DNA of 64,000 nucleotides from the NCBI GenBank assembly GCA_964626965.1, contig CAZVHB010000002.1, forward strand, positions 33,024 to 97,023. The letters run 5' to 3'. Source of the DNA: CAZEPT01 sp964626965 (GTDB lineage: Bacteria > Patescibacteriota > Minisyncoccia > Phycocordibacterales > UBA9973). The number at the start of each line of letters is the position of its first letter. The stretch's first letter is position 1. The notes under the pieces are model-generated. The model searched no databases. It worked only from the letters and a program-made list of their open reading frames with translations, and was not told the DNA's origin. This document shows positions 7,771 to 15,479 of the stretch, one piece after another. Position numbers and translations under genes: made by a program.

Positions 7771-8965
7771 AAAAATAAATCCAACAACTCTTCCTGTTGT
7801 CATTCCGGACTCGATCCGGAATCCAGAAAAAGTTTCTAGAAGAAAAATACTCTTAAGTATTTTTCTTCTACTGGTTTTTTGCATGCCGACTATTTCACAT
7901 GCCGACACACTCGGTGATATTTGGAATAGGGAACTCGCAATGCACCCGACATTCAACCCAGACAACCAAGCCGTATGTGTCGCCGATGACACAGGGAAAA
8001 ATCTGTTTTCTGTAAACATTAATAAGCAGATTATTCCTGCTTCAGTTTCAAAAATTTATTTGGAAGATTATGCACTCTCAAAACTCGGTCATGACCATAC
8101 ATACAAAACTGACATCTTAAGAAAGGGAACGACGCTCTATATCAACGGAAATTTTGATCCATTCTTTACTGACGGAGATTTAAAAAAAATTATTCTCTCA
8201 ACCAATAAAAAACTAGTGAATAAAAAAATTGAGCATGTGGTGTTCACCAATCTCTATTTCAACTGGAGCACAAACCAAACTCAATCAAAAATAAACCTCA
8301 AGCGTTTCGTAGCGCAAAATTCTCTGTTCGCAAAAAAAGCTACAGTGACTTACCGGGCGTACGCGTACACAGGTATCGGTGAGAGGTATACTTTCACATC
8401 ACCACCACTCGGTGTATTATTTAAACAAACCAATATCTTCTCGACCAATAGTTCCAGTCATACAATATTTATGCAACTTGGTGGACACGACGCATTTCAA
8501 AAATACATGAAAGAGACCTATGGAGTCGGAGAGGAGAGTGTTTCTTTTTACACGGGTTCAGGTCTTGATGACAATATGACCACCTGCGCTCTGACACTTC
8601 GCGTGCTCAAACATTTACACGAGTATTTGATTAAAAACAATATAAGAGTGGAAGATTTTCTCGTATTTCCCGGACTCGATGGTGGTTCGATGTCCAACCG
8701 CATGAAAAATATGCCGGATAAAACAAAACTCCTGGTCAAGCCTGGTTTTATATACAATCACGAAACACTCGCCGGAATAATAAAAACAAAAGATGGATTT
8801 GTCTACTTTGGTATATTTGTGACATACCCAAATAAAAAAGACGTGCATTCTCCACGAGTGTTCATTGATACGTTTTCGGAGAGATTGATCAATTACGTTA
8901 ATGCAGTATCGTTTGATTATAAACAGGTGTTTTATGATCAAGACAGTTGGACATACATCCAATAA
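7763..8965 (+). CDS. D-alanyl-D-alanine carboxypeptidase, S13/PBP4-like
   Basis: A secreted penicillin-binding protein of 400 residues that should trim D-Ala from peptidoglycan stem peptides. The active-site SxxK is S94-V-S-K97 (IPASVSK); a later YTGSGLDDN matches the SxN region, and LVKPGFIYNHETLAGII corresponds to the KTG region with P replacing T. A signal peptide (hydrophobic about 29-43, cleavage probably after ISHA) follows an unusually long n-region. Residues 11-23 (PVVIPDSIRNPEK) are the translation of a dispersed palindrome. The ATG overlaps the Clp stop, so the genes are probably coupled. The KTG change is the main doubt about activity. Confidence 0.8.
   Translation: MLKKINPTTLPVVIPDSIRNPEKVSRRKILLSIFLLLVFCMPTISHADTLGDIWNRELAMHPTFNPDNQAVCVADDTGKNLFSVNINKQIIPASVSKIYLEDYALSKLGHDHTYKTDILRKGTTLYINGNFDPFFTDGDLKKIILSTNKKLVNKKIEHVVFTNLYFNWSTNQTQSKINLKRFVAQNSLFAKKATVTYRAYAYTGIGERYTFTSPPLGVLFKQTNIFSTNSSSHTIFMQLGGHDAFQKYMKETYGVGEESVSFYTGSGLDDNMTTCALTLRVLKHLHEYLIKNNIRVEDFLVFPGLDGGSMSNRMKNMPDKTKLLVKPGFIYNHETLAGIIKTKDGFVYFGIFVTYPNKKDVHSPRVFIDTFSERLINYVNAVSFDYKQVFYDQDSWTYIQ
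7797..7826. repeat. Dispersed palindromic repeat, copy 3, inside a coding region
   Basis: CATTCCGGACTCGATCCGG with its flanks matches the family consensus in reverse orientation. It is read in frame as VIPDSIRNP between the start codon and the signal peptide of the carboxypeptidase. Confidence 0.85.
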
Positions 8966-8992
8966 TATTTTCAAATAGTATTGGATGTATGT
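8951..8992 (+). terminator. Inverted repeat at the 3' end of the carboxypeptidase gene
   Basis: Perfect 14-bp arms ACATACATCCAATA and TATTGGATGTATGT are separated by 14 nt. The left arm contains the last codons and the stop. No strong T-run follows, so it may stabilise the mRNA end rather than terminate. Confidence 0.55.
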
Positions 8993-9025
8993 ACAATATA
9001 ATTTTGTATGATAATATGTATACAT

Positions 9026-11209
9026 ATGAAAATCATAAAAAATTCATCAACTATAAAAATATTTTTCGTTGTACTTATAATTGGGATATTTATTCAAACA
9101 GAAAAAGTTTCCGCTTTAGACCTTCCACAATACGTAGAAACAAGTGTTGCAGGTGGAACAGGAACTGATTATGGAAATACGATAGAAAAAGATAGTCAGG
9201 GGAATTTGTTTATTGCAGGAAATTTCGGTACTGGTACGATAGACTTCAACCCTGGAGCTGGGGTTGATAATTTTACGAACGCTGGTGGTGCTGATATATT
9301 TCTAACCAAGTTTAACTCAGATGGTACGTATGCATGGACCAAAGTTTGGGGTGGTACTGGGTCAGATGGTGTGTATCGTATTGCTTTTGATTCAAGTGAC
9401 AATATTTATCTCGCTACTGAGTTTGCTAATACAGTAGACCTTGATCCTACTTCTGGGGTAGATAATTACACGAGTGCAGGAAGCGTTGATATTGCATTGA
9501 TTAAATTAAATTCAGATGGTACATATGCGTACTCCAAGGTGATGGGCTCGACTAGTCATGACCGTCTCCATACTGTTCAATATTCATCTGTGGATGGTTT
9601 TATTTATATAGCAGGTAAATTTAGTGGTACTGTAGATTTTGATCCAAGTGGTGCAACCGATAGTAAAACAAGTGCAGGAAACTACGACGCCTATCTTACT
9701 AAATTTAATACTGATGGTACATACGTATGGACAAAAATATGGGGAAGTACCGATAGAGATACAGTAAACGATATAGCCCTTGATTCAAGTGGTAATATTT
9801 ATTTAGCGGGAGTTTTTCGTAACACTGTTAATTTTGATACTACTGGAGGTACAGATAACCAGACTTCTGTTGGACTCGATGATGCTTTTCTTACAAGATA
9901 TAATGCCGATGGTACATATGGCTGGACAAAAACATGGGGAAGTACAACAAACGATTTTAGTTTCAATATTCGAGTAAGTCCAAGTAATGACGTATACATA
10001 ATTGGTTCATACCAACTAACCGTCGATTTTGATCCAAGTGGTACGACAAATAGTATTACTTCTGCTGGTAGTGAAGATTCATATGTAAGTAAATTTGAAA
10101 GTGATGGAACCTATGACTTTACTTACACATGGGGTGGAGTACTCATGGATGAAGTAAATACAATCACTTTTGATGCTGATGGCAGATGGTATATCGGGGG
10201 TTTCTTTAATGGAACGATAGATTTTAACCCAACAGGTGGTACAGATAACATAGCTTCAAACGGACTGTACGATCAATTTTTTAGCGTCTTTGATGCGAAT
10301 GATGCGTATCTTGTCTCTAAGACTTTTGGGAGTGCCACTGAAGTAAACTGGTTTGATGAAATTTTATATGAATTATATGCTTCAGGGTCTAAACTATATC
10401 TAACAGGATTTTATAACGGTACTACAGATTTTGACCCTGGTGCTGGAACAGATAATGAAACTTCTGCTGGTGGGTGGGATATTTATTATTCAACGTATTC
10501 ACTAGATACTACAGCCCCAACCCTCTCCTCCATAACAGCAACCCCAACATCAACAACCTCTGTCATCACCTTTACCACTGATGAACTTGGTTCAAGTATT
10601 GTGGACTATGGTCTCACTGATACATACGGAACAACAACGAGCGAAACAGACACTTCACCTCGAGTGACGAGTCATAGTGTCACCTTACCAAGTTTAGAGT
10701 CTTGTAACACATATCACTATCGAGTAAAATCAAATGATGCTGCAAGTAACTTAGCTACGGGATCAGATGCTACATTTAAAACAAAAGGATGTAAAGAATA
10801 TTCTAGTATTAACTACGGTTGCAAGGACCCAGAAGCTACAAACTATAACTTCTTCTCAAGAAGTACTCCAAGTCTCTGTAAGTACGCAACAACAAAACAA
10901 CCAACAGTACAAACAGCAGTAGAATCAATAATACAACCAGAGGTACAACCAACGACTAATACACCACTCTTTACCCGCAACCTCTCTTACGGAGAAGTTA
11001 ATGAAGATGTCAAAGCTCTCCAGCAGTATCTCAATACTCATGGCTTCACTGTCAGTACAACTGGTCCTGGTTCACCAAACAATGAAACAACTCGCTTTGG
11101 TCCTGCAACTAAATCAGCCGTTATCAAGTTCCAAAAAGCGAACAAAATCACTCCTGCAATTGGATATTTTGGTCCGGTGACGAGAGGAGTGGTGGGGAGC
11201 ACTCAATAA
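9026..11209 (+). CDS. Secreted beta-propeller repeat protein with C-terminal peptidoglycan-binding domain
   Basis: About 727 residues. A signal peptide (IKIFFVVLIIGIFI) is followed by seven repeats of roughly 60-65 residues with the pattern DFDPSGxTDNxTSAGxxDxxLTKFNxDGTYxWTKxWGST, then DSSGNIYLAGxF, a beta-propeller (SBBP-like) repeat. Next come a fibronectin-like segment (TAPTLSSITATP onward, about 500-590), a cysteine-containing YGCKDPEATNYN motif common in CPR surface proteins, and a peptidoglycan-binding domain (about 655-727: NEDVKALQQYLNTHGF, FGPATKSAVIKFQKANKI). It is probably held at the cell wall and displays the propeller outward. I start at 9026, since the ATG at 9008 adds only six residues. 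Confidence 0.75.
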   Translation: MKIIKNSSTIKIFFVVLIIGIFIQTEKVSALDLPQYVETSVAGGTGTDYGNTIEKDSQGNLFIAGNFGTGTIDFNPGAGVDNFTNAGGADIFLTKFNSDGTYAWTKVWGGTGSDGVYRIAFDSSDNIYLATEFANTVDLDPTSGVDNYTSAGSVDIALIKLNSDGTYAYSKVMGSTSHDRLHTVQYSSVDGFIYIAGKFSGTVDFDPSGATDSKTSAGNYDAYLTKFNTDGTYVWTKIWGSTDRDTVNDIALDSSGNIYLAGVFRNTVNFDTTGGTDNQTSVGLDDAFLTRYNADGTYGWTKTWGSTTNDFSFNIRVSPSNDVYIIGSYQLTVDFDPSGTTNSITSAGSEDSYVSKFESDGTYDFTYTWGGVLMDEVNTITFDADGRWYIGGFFNGTIDFNPTGGTDNIASNGLYDQFFSVFDANDAYLVSKTFGSATEVNWFDEILYELYASGSKLYLTGFYNGTTDFDPGAGTDNETSAGGWDIYYSTYSLDTTAPTLSSITATPTSTTSVITFTTDELGSSIVDYGLTDTYGTTTSETDTSPRVTSHSVTLPSLESCNTYHYRVKSNDAASNLATGSDATFKTKGCKEYSSINYGCKDPEATNYNFFSRSTPSLCKYATTKQPTVQTAVESIIQPEVQPTTNTPLFTRNLSYGEVNEDVKALQQYLNTHGFTVSTTGPGSPNNETTRFGPATKSAVIKFQKANKITPAIGYFGPVTRGVVGSTQ

Positions 11210-11259
11210 TAATTTAAATATCACCAGAAGAGTCGAATGCTTCATGTAAAGTGAGTAAT

Positions 11260-11370
11260 AAGGATTCTCGGCTTACAGCCGCTGTACAGGTGTCGCATCA
11301 TTTTTCCCTCTGGTCAAAATGATATACTCCACCTTTTCGAATCCTTCACCAAAAGTACGCAGGTACTTTT
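11260..11370 (-). ncRNA. tRNA-trailing structured element, copy linked to tRNA-Tyr
   Basis: Minus strand, downstream of tRNA-Tyr. An 8-bp stem with loop CTGC (11351-11370), a strand at 11336-11347 exactly complementary over 12 nt to the T-arm of this tRNA (GAAGGATTCGAA), GAAAAG, a stem closed by GGTG/CACC with inner ATCATTTT/AAAATGAT, then GTACAGC, GGC-TGTAA-GCC, GAGA and GAATCCTT, which pairs with AAGGATTC. The long stem has a different sequence from the Leu and Lys copies but the same position, which argues for conserved structure rather than recent duplication. Confidence 0.6.
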
Positions 11371-11372
11371 CT

Positions 11373-11480
11373 CCGGCGCACACAAGCAAAAATTCCCGGG
11401 GGTTTTTTGGCGGGGGGTGTTGTGTTTTGGGGGGGGGGNNNNNNNNNNTATAACACGGGATTTTTTCTTTTGTGCGCCGG
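11373..11480 (-). terminator. Long hairpin over the tRNA-Tyr 3' end, interrupted by an assembly gap
   Basis: The arms CCGGCGCACACAAG... (from 11373) and ...CTTTTGTGCGCCGG (to 11480) are complementary over about 25 bp and include the tRNA acceptor strand. The apex holds G-runs and ten Ns (11439-11448), so the loop sequence is unreliable. Confidence 0.5.
11439..11448. other. Assembly gap (ten Ns) flanked by G-runs
   Basis: Ten Ns follow a low-complexity stretch rich in G. This looks like failed sequencing through the tRNA-Tyr hairpin. Open frames that cross the gap are not real. Confidence 0.95.
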
Positions 11481-11555
11481 GAAGGATTCGAACCTTCGTA
11501 GTCCGGAGACGTTTGATTTACAGTCAAATGCAATTGACCACTCTGCCACCGACGC
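11473..11555 (-). tRNA. tRNA-Tyr (anticodon GTA)
   Basis: An 83-nt class II cloverleaf with acceptor stem GCGTCGG/CCGGCGC, discriminator A, anticodon loop with GTA (GACTGTAAATC), a long variable arm and T-arm GAAGGTTCGAATCCTTC. CCA is not encoded. A stray copy of the 5' acceptor strand (GCGTCGG) lies upstream at 11622-11628. Confidence 0.94.
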
Positions 11556-11719
11556 AACTGTACATAAAAGTACTTTTCTATAGTAGCATATTTCTAGACA
11601 CCACGCCACTGGTAATATATCCCGACGCACCACGTCAGTAGAGATGTACTGGTAAAACTTGATAACGTATACTTTCGACGTTACCAGCACTTTTTTATCA
11701 CTAAACATATAAAATTATT

Positions 11720-12811
11720 ATGAAAAAGAAATTTATTATAGCGTTCTTACTGATGGCATTTGTCATCCCAAGCGTAGATTTTGCCCTTGCAGAACAGAAC
11801 AAAAGAGACGATAACCGCCCTGGTTTTACTATGCCTATTGCAGGCGATATTGATCCAAATGACACTGTGGCTTGTGCTGATATTACTCGCAATCTTCATT
11901 ATGGTTCGAAAGACACAGAGACAAATCATGACGTCTCAATCTTACAAGATTTTTTAATTGAAAGAGGAGACATGCGTGGTATGACTACTGGTTTTTTTGG
12001 CAAAGCAACATTCACTGGAGTACGTTCTTTCCAAAGAGCAAACAATATCGTTGCGACTGGCTATGTTGGTCCAGTTACTCGTGCAAAGATAAAAACAATT
12101 GATTGCACAACGACAACTCCTGAAAATCCGACCAACCCAGAAAATCCAAATAACTCTCAAAAAGCAGTAGTTAAGAAACTTGTTACTCTTTACCCAAAAG
12201 GACAAATTGAAGAATGCCTCTACAAAAGAGAAACAGTTTATCGAGTTGAATTTGATGCGGTTACTGAAACTGGAGGTGGTACATATGCAACATTTAATCG
12301 CAAAGGGGAACTCATCCACAGAGAAGATACTCCAAGTGCTCAGACAAATACAGGAGCAACAATACGTAATGTAGAACAATGCAAAATCGTGTATCTTCCA
12401 GCTCCAAATAAGTACAATAGACCTAAAGTCGATATATACGGCGTTACCCCTGTTATTAATCAAAATCAGACAATAGCACTGGGCACAGCAACAAAAATCT
12501 ATAAAGACCGCACGTACGTTATTGCTGATACAAATTACAAACTCACCATCACTGGATTTTACAATCACCCATGTCCACCAAACGCAATGTGTATCTGGTC
12601 AGGACTTGATGTGTTCTACAAAATAGATCCTATTTCAGGGAAAGGACCATCTTACGCAAAAACTGAGATCAATCAAAATACAGACGGATTTCCATTTACT
12701 GTAAGTATTAAAGATTCAGACTACACAAATTTTGCTAAAGTAGTTGTAAACATGACAGGACAGAATGTCTCTCATATAATCGACGCACTTCCTGGATCAG
12801 GAGATAATTAA
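11720..12811 (+). CDS. Secreted protein with peptidoglycan-binding domain
   Basis: 363 residues: a signal peptide (KKKFIIAFLLMAFVIPS, cleavage near ALA-EQ), a peptidoglycan-binding domain of the PG_binding_1 type (about 55-125: SKDTETNHDVSILQDFLIERG, FFGKATFTGVRSFQRANNI, GYVGPVTRAKI), a Pro/Asn-rich linker (about 128-143) and a C-terminal region of about 220 residues that I do not recognise. The binding module resembles the C-terminus of the propeller protein upstream, with a shared GPVTR motif, so both may sit on the same wall. It is a single-gene unit followed by a clear terminator. Confidence 0.7.
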   Translation: MKKKFIIAFLLMAFVIPSVDFALAEQNKRDDNRPGFTMPIAGDIDPNDTVACADITRNLHYGSKDTETNHDVSILQDFLIERGDMRGMTTGFFGKATFTGVRSFQRANNIVATGYVGPVTRAKIKTIDCTTTTPENPTNPENPNNSQKAVVKKLVTLYPKGQIEECLYKRETVYRVEFDAVTETGGGTYATFNRKGELIHREDTPSAQTNTGATIRNVEQCKIVYLPAPNKYNRPKVDIYGVTPVINQNQTIALGTATKIYKDRTYVIADTNYKLTITGFYNHPCPPNAMCIWSGLDVFYKIDPISGKGPSYAKTEINQNTDGFPFTVSIKDSDYTNFAKVVVNMTGQNVSHIIDALPGSGDN

Positions 12812-12830
12812 GAAAATAATAATGACCTTA

Positions 12831-12858
12831 CAAAAACCACCTTTTTGGGTGGTTTTTG
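12831..12858 (+). terminator. Intrinsic terminator
   Basis: The hairpin CAAAAACCACC/GGTGGTTTTTG ends the secreted-protein gene. The alr promoter follows immediately. Confidence 0.85.
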
Positions 12859-12863
12859 TTTTG

Positions 12864-12872
12864 TGATATGAT
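12864..12872 (+). promoter_or_regulatory. Extended -10 promoter, leaderless alr transcript
   Basis: TGA-TATGAT ends 6 nt before the alr ATG at 12879, so transcription should begin at or next to the start codon. Confidence 0.6.
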
Positions 12873-12878
12873 GGATAG

Positions 12879-14021
12879 ATGAAAAAGATTCCTGTACATC
12901 ACACATGGATAGACATAGATGCAAAAGCACTTGTTTCGAATGTAAAAAATTTCAAGAAAATTCTCCCAAAACAGACAGAGCTTATGTGTGTAATCAAAGC
13001 CAATGCATACGGCCACGGGCTTGAACAATTCATCACGGTTCTCAAAGACGCTCCACAAGTAGATTGGTTTTCTGTATTTTCGTTCGAAGACGCGGTCACA
13101 ATACGCAAGCATACTGATAAAAAAATTCTTGTTTTATGCAACACTCCTCCAGAGTATTGGGACCTTGCAATCAAGAAAAATATCTCTGTCACTATTTCGA
13201 GTATGCCGGAACTTCTTACACTAACGAAATACAAACAGAACAAAAAACTCAAGTGGCATTTGAAAGTAGACACAGGACTTCATCGTCAGGGATTCTTAAA
13301 ATCACAACTCTCTCCTGTCGTGACACTCATAGAGAAAAATAATCTCACACCTGTTGGTCTCTACTCTCATTTTTCTGGAGTTGAAACAAAAGAATTTGAT
13401 ACCTATTCAAGAAAACAATTTACACAACTTTTAGAATGGAAAAACGCGCTCGCACAAATTCTCATCACGCCATTAGTACACATCTCTGGAACAGCTGGAA
13501 ATATCCGGCACAAAGAATATTCTATCGACATCGCACGACTCGGTATTGGACTCTATGGATTGTACCCATCAGATGAAGCGAGAAAAAAAGTGGGGGACAT
13601 ATTCAAACCAGTACTTTCATTTCATACGTATATATCAGAAGTAAAAAAGATACCAAAAGATGCATATATTGCATACGACTGCACATACAGAGCAAAGACT
13701 GATATGACGATTGCAATCCTCCCTGTGGGGTATTATGACGGCTTACCGAGAACTCTCTCTAGTCGTGGAAAAGTCCTCGTACAGGGCCAATTTGCGCCTA
13801 TTGTGGGCCGTATTATGATGAATATGTGTATTGTAGATGTAACTCATATAAAGCAGGTGCAGAGTGGGGAACAGGTGACGATCATCGGAACTCAAGGCAA
13901 ACAGACCCTTTCTATAGACGAAGTAGCAGGCCTAGCCGGAACCATAAACTACGAACTCGTAACCAGACTCAACCCGCTCATTCCACGACACATCACGGGG
14001 TTGCTAAAAAATCAAAAATAA
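12879..14021 (+). CDS. alr: Alanine racemase
   Basis: Interconverts L- and D-alanine with PLP to supply D-Ala for peptidoglycan. The 380 residues carry the PLP lysine in MCVIKANAYGHG, the barrel motifs LKVDTGLHRQGF and YSHFSG, ISGTAGNI, RLGIGLYGLYP, and the C-terminal ILPVGYYDGLPR and VGRIMMNMCIVDVT. AYDCTYRA is the expected region of the second catalytic tyrosine. Length is normal. The extended -10 box just before the ATG implies a leaderless message. The pathway links to MurF and the carboxypeptidase elsewhere in the window. Confidence 0.96.
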   Translation: MKKIPVHHTWIDIDAKALVSNVKNFKKILPKQTELMCVIKANAYGHGLEQFITVLKDAPQVDWFSVFSFEDAVTIRKHTDKKILVLCNTPPEYWDLAIKKNISVTISSMPELLTLTKYKQNKKLKWHLKVDTGLHRQGFLKSQLSPVVTLIEKNNLTPVGLYSHFSGVETKEFDTYSRKQFTQLLEWKNALAQILITPLVHISGTAGNIRHKEYSIDIARLGIGLYGLYPSDEARKKVGDIFKPVLSFHTYISEVKKIPKDAYIAYDCTYRAKTDMTIAILPVGYYDGLPRTLSSRGKVLVQGQFAPIVGRIMMNMCIVDVTHIKQVQSGEQVTIIGTQGKQTLSIDEVAGLAGTINYELVTRLNPLIPRHITGLLKNQK

Positions 14022-14027
14022 TGTATA

Positions 14028-14033
14028 TATAAT
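14028..14033 (+). promoter_or_regulatory. Probable -10 box for rpmG
   Basis: TATAAT lies 4 nt before the rpmG ATG, and an overlapping TATATA is 8 nt away. Either would give a leaderless or nearly leaderless transcript. Confidence 0.45.
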
Positions 14034-14037
14034 ACAT

Positions 14038-14193
14038 ATGTCACAAGATAGACTCGTAAAAGTACAAAACAAAGAAACAAAAACAACGTATTTTACTCGT
14101 AAAAACAAGAAAACTACGACAACCAAACTCAAGCTCAAAAAGTATGACAAGGTTACTCGAAAACACGTTGTATTTAACGAAGTAAAGAAATAG
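14038..14193 (+). CDS. rpmG: 50S ribosomal protein L33
   Basis: A 51-residue basic protein, MSQDRLVKVQNKETKTTYF onward, followed by TRKNKKTTTTKLKLKKYD and KVTRKHVVFNEVKK. This matches the L33 pattern YxTxKNk...kLelkKYcpxxRKHvvhxE, in a form lacking zinc-binding cysteines. L33 sits near the E site of the large subunit. Start and stop are clear, and a terminator follows at 14231-14260. The gene is short enough to be missed by length-filtered gene calling. Confidence 0.9.
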   Translation: MSQDRLVKVQNKETKTTYFTRKNKKTTTTKLKLKKYDKVTRKHVVFNEVKK

Positions 14194-14230
14194 TCTTTTT
14201 TGTAGATTTTTCCTTATTTTTTTGATACTA

Positions 14231-14260
14231 TAAAAGAGCGATTATGATATCGCTCTTTTA
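14231..14260 (+). terminator. Hairpin after rpmG
   Basis: TAAAAGAGCGA and TCGCTCTTTTA form an 11-bp stem 37 nt after the rpmG stop. Confidence 0.7.
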
Positions 14261-14277
14261 GTTTACAACAGCAACAC

Positions 14278-14348
14278 GGGCGATTAGTATAGTGGTAGTA
14301 CAAAGGTCTCCAAAACCTTTGGCGGGGGTCCGATTCCTCCATCGCCCG
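14278..14348 (+). tRNA. tRNA-Trp (anticodon CCA)
   Basis: A 71-nt cloverleaf with acceptor GGGCGAT/ATCGCCC, discriminator G, anticodon stem AAAGG/CCTTT around CTCCAAA. CCA at the 3' end is not encoded (the DNA reads GCA). Its last 17 nt plus CA (GATTCCTCCATCGCCCGCA, 14332-14350) recur exactly at 14460-14478. Confidence 0.94.
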
Positions 14349-14350
14349 CA

Positions 14351-14478
14351 GGAAGATAGAAAGCCAACTGCTTGGCTTTCGTGGAGGAATTGAAAGACTT
14401 TTCATTACTGAACAAGTGGAGAGAAGTTCAATCGAAAAGTACCCGCGCATGGTAATCGAGATTCCTCCATCGCCCGCA
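14351..14478 (+). ncRNA. tRNA-trailing structured element, copy linked to tRNA-Trp, bounded by direct repeats
   Basis: A 109-nt insert (14351-14459) lies between two exact 19-bp copies of the tRNA-Trp 3' end. It holds a 9-bp stem with loop CTGC (14359-14380), a strand TGGAGGAAT (14382-14390) complementary to both tRNA T-arm copies, GAAAG, a stem closed by ACTTTTC/GAAAAGT (14397-14440), then GTACCCGC...GTAA...GAGA and the second tRNA-end copy ATTCCTCCA. This is the only member of the family where the distal tRNA fragment is complete, so it is the best guide to the element's limits and insertion point. Function unknown. Confidence 0.65.
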
Positions 14479-14481
14479 AAT

Positions 14482-14508
14482 AAAAAGAGCAGCGAAAGCT
14501 GTTTTTTT
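14482..14508. terminator. Terminator shared by the tRNA-Trp unit and miaA
   Basis: The stem CAGC/GCTG with a GAAA tetraloop is flanked by A-rich and T-rich runs on both sides, so it can work in both directions. It ends the tRNA-Trp transcript and overlaps the miaA stop. Confidence 0.65.
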
Positions 14509-15343
14509 ATTTTCCATACTTCTTAAACCACGTTCGTTGTCGTTTCACATAATGCCAAATAGCCATTTCAAGTTGATCTAACATTTCTTGTTTGGTCAGC
14601 TTTTTTTGCAAGTAAAGTGCGAGGTAGCGATACTCGAGTCCAAGTTCTTCAAGACGCTTCCAAGAGACACCTTCTGTGTGGAGATTTTGTACTTCCTTCA
14701 ACATCCCCATTTTTATTCTCTTGAGAAGGCGAATATGAATACGCTCTTTGAGTACTTCGTCAGGAAAATCTAAATAAATATATTCAACATTATATTTTGA
14801 AACTCTTTTTTGTTTTGGGACTTTACCAAGCGTTTCTATAATTTCAAGTGCACGAATGAGCCGGACTTTATTATCTTTATCAATTGTTTGTGCCCGAGTC
14901 TTGTCTTTCTTTTGTAAAAGAGTAAAAAGTTCCTCAGTTGTTTTACCCCCAAGTTCTTTTCGGAGTTTTTGATTTGGTGGTACTTCCGGGAGATCAAGCC
15001 CGAGTGCGACATCAATATAGAAACCGGTACCACCGACGATGATTGGTGTTTTACCTTTTTTAAGAATTTTTTGAATAGCTTTTTCAGTTTGTGTTTTGTA
15101 TTGAGAAACAGTAAACACGCGTTTTGGATTGGCAACATCGAGAAGATAGTGGGGGACACCACGCATTTCTTTTGTGGTGATTTTTCCAGAACCAATATCA
15201 AGACCCTTATACACTTGGCGTGAATCAGCAGAAATAATCTCGCCGTCTATTTCACGAGCAAGGTCTACAGCATAATCTGATTTACCTGTGGCGGTTGGTC
15301 CACAGATGACGATGAGGTTAGGGTTTTTATTTAGTGAGTTCAT
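14507..15343 (-). CDS. miaA: tRNA dimethylallyltransferase
   Basis: Transfers a dimethylallyl group to A37 of tRNAs that read codons beginning with U. 278 residues: P-loop GPTATGKS (about 15-22), ISADSRQVYKGLDIGSGK, VPHYLLDV, VGGTGFYI, RLIRALEI and the C-terminal KRQRTWFKK. All are classic MiaA motifs, though the protein is slightly shorter than the usual 300 or so. It lies between tRNA-Trp and tRNA-Lys. Leu(TAA), Cys, Trp and Tyr tRNAs in this window are plausible substrates. Confidence 0.96.
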   Translation of the reverse strand: MNSLNKNPNLIVICGPTATGKSDYAVDLAREIDGEIISADSRQVYKGLDIGSGKITTKEMRGVPHYLLDVANPKRVFTVSQYKTQTEKAIQKILKKGKTPIIVGGTGFYIDVALGLDLPEVPPNQKLRKELGGKTTEELFTLLQKKDKTRAQTIDKDNKVRLIRALEIIETLGKVPKQKRVSKYNVEYIYLDFPDEVLKERIHIRLLKRIKMGMLKEVQNLHTEGVSWKRLEELGLEYRYLALYLQKKLTKQEMLDQLEMAIWHYVKRQRTWFKKYGK

Positions 15344-15365
15344 GAGAGATTAATTAAACCCAATA

Positions 15366-15478
15366 GAGGATTCTCGGCTTACAGCCGCAGTACACCTTTT
15401 CCTGTTTTGTCGGATTGAAATCCTCAAAACATGGAAAAGCTCTTCGAATCCTACACGTAAAGTCCGCAGGGACTTTAC
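15366..15478 (-). ncRNA. tRNA-trailing structured element, copy linked to tRNA-Lys
   Basis: Minus strand, downstream of tRNA-Lys. A 9-bp stem with loop CTGC (15457-15478), a 14-nt strand (15443-15456, GTGTAGGATTCGAA) exactly complementary to the T-arm and adjoining bases of this tRNA, GAAGAG, a long stem nearly identical to the Leu copy (CTTTTCC...GGAAAAG), GTACTGC, GGC-TGTAA-GCC, GAGA and GAATCCTC, pairing with the AGGATTC strand. The T-arm-matching strand differs from the Leu copy exactly where the two tRNAs differ. Confidence 0.62.
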
Positions 15479-15479
15479 T

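Noticed and set aside
11273..11708. Open frames on both strands across the tRNA-Tyr region and the N-gap
   Set aside because: They run through Ns, G-runs, a tRNA gene and a hairpin, and encode low-complexity proline or glycine stretches. Not real genes.
451..15478. Known ribozyme classes (hammerhead, twister, HDV, pistol, hatchet) as an explanation for the tRNA-trailing elements
   Set aside because: Core motifs such as CUGAUGA or the twister and HDV cores are not present as far as I can see. A motif search would be needed to exclude more distant relatives.
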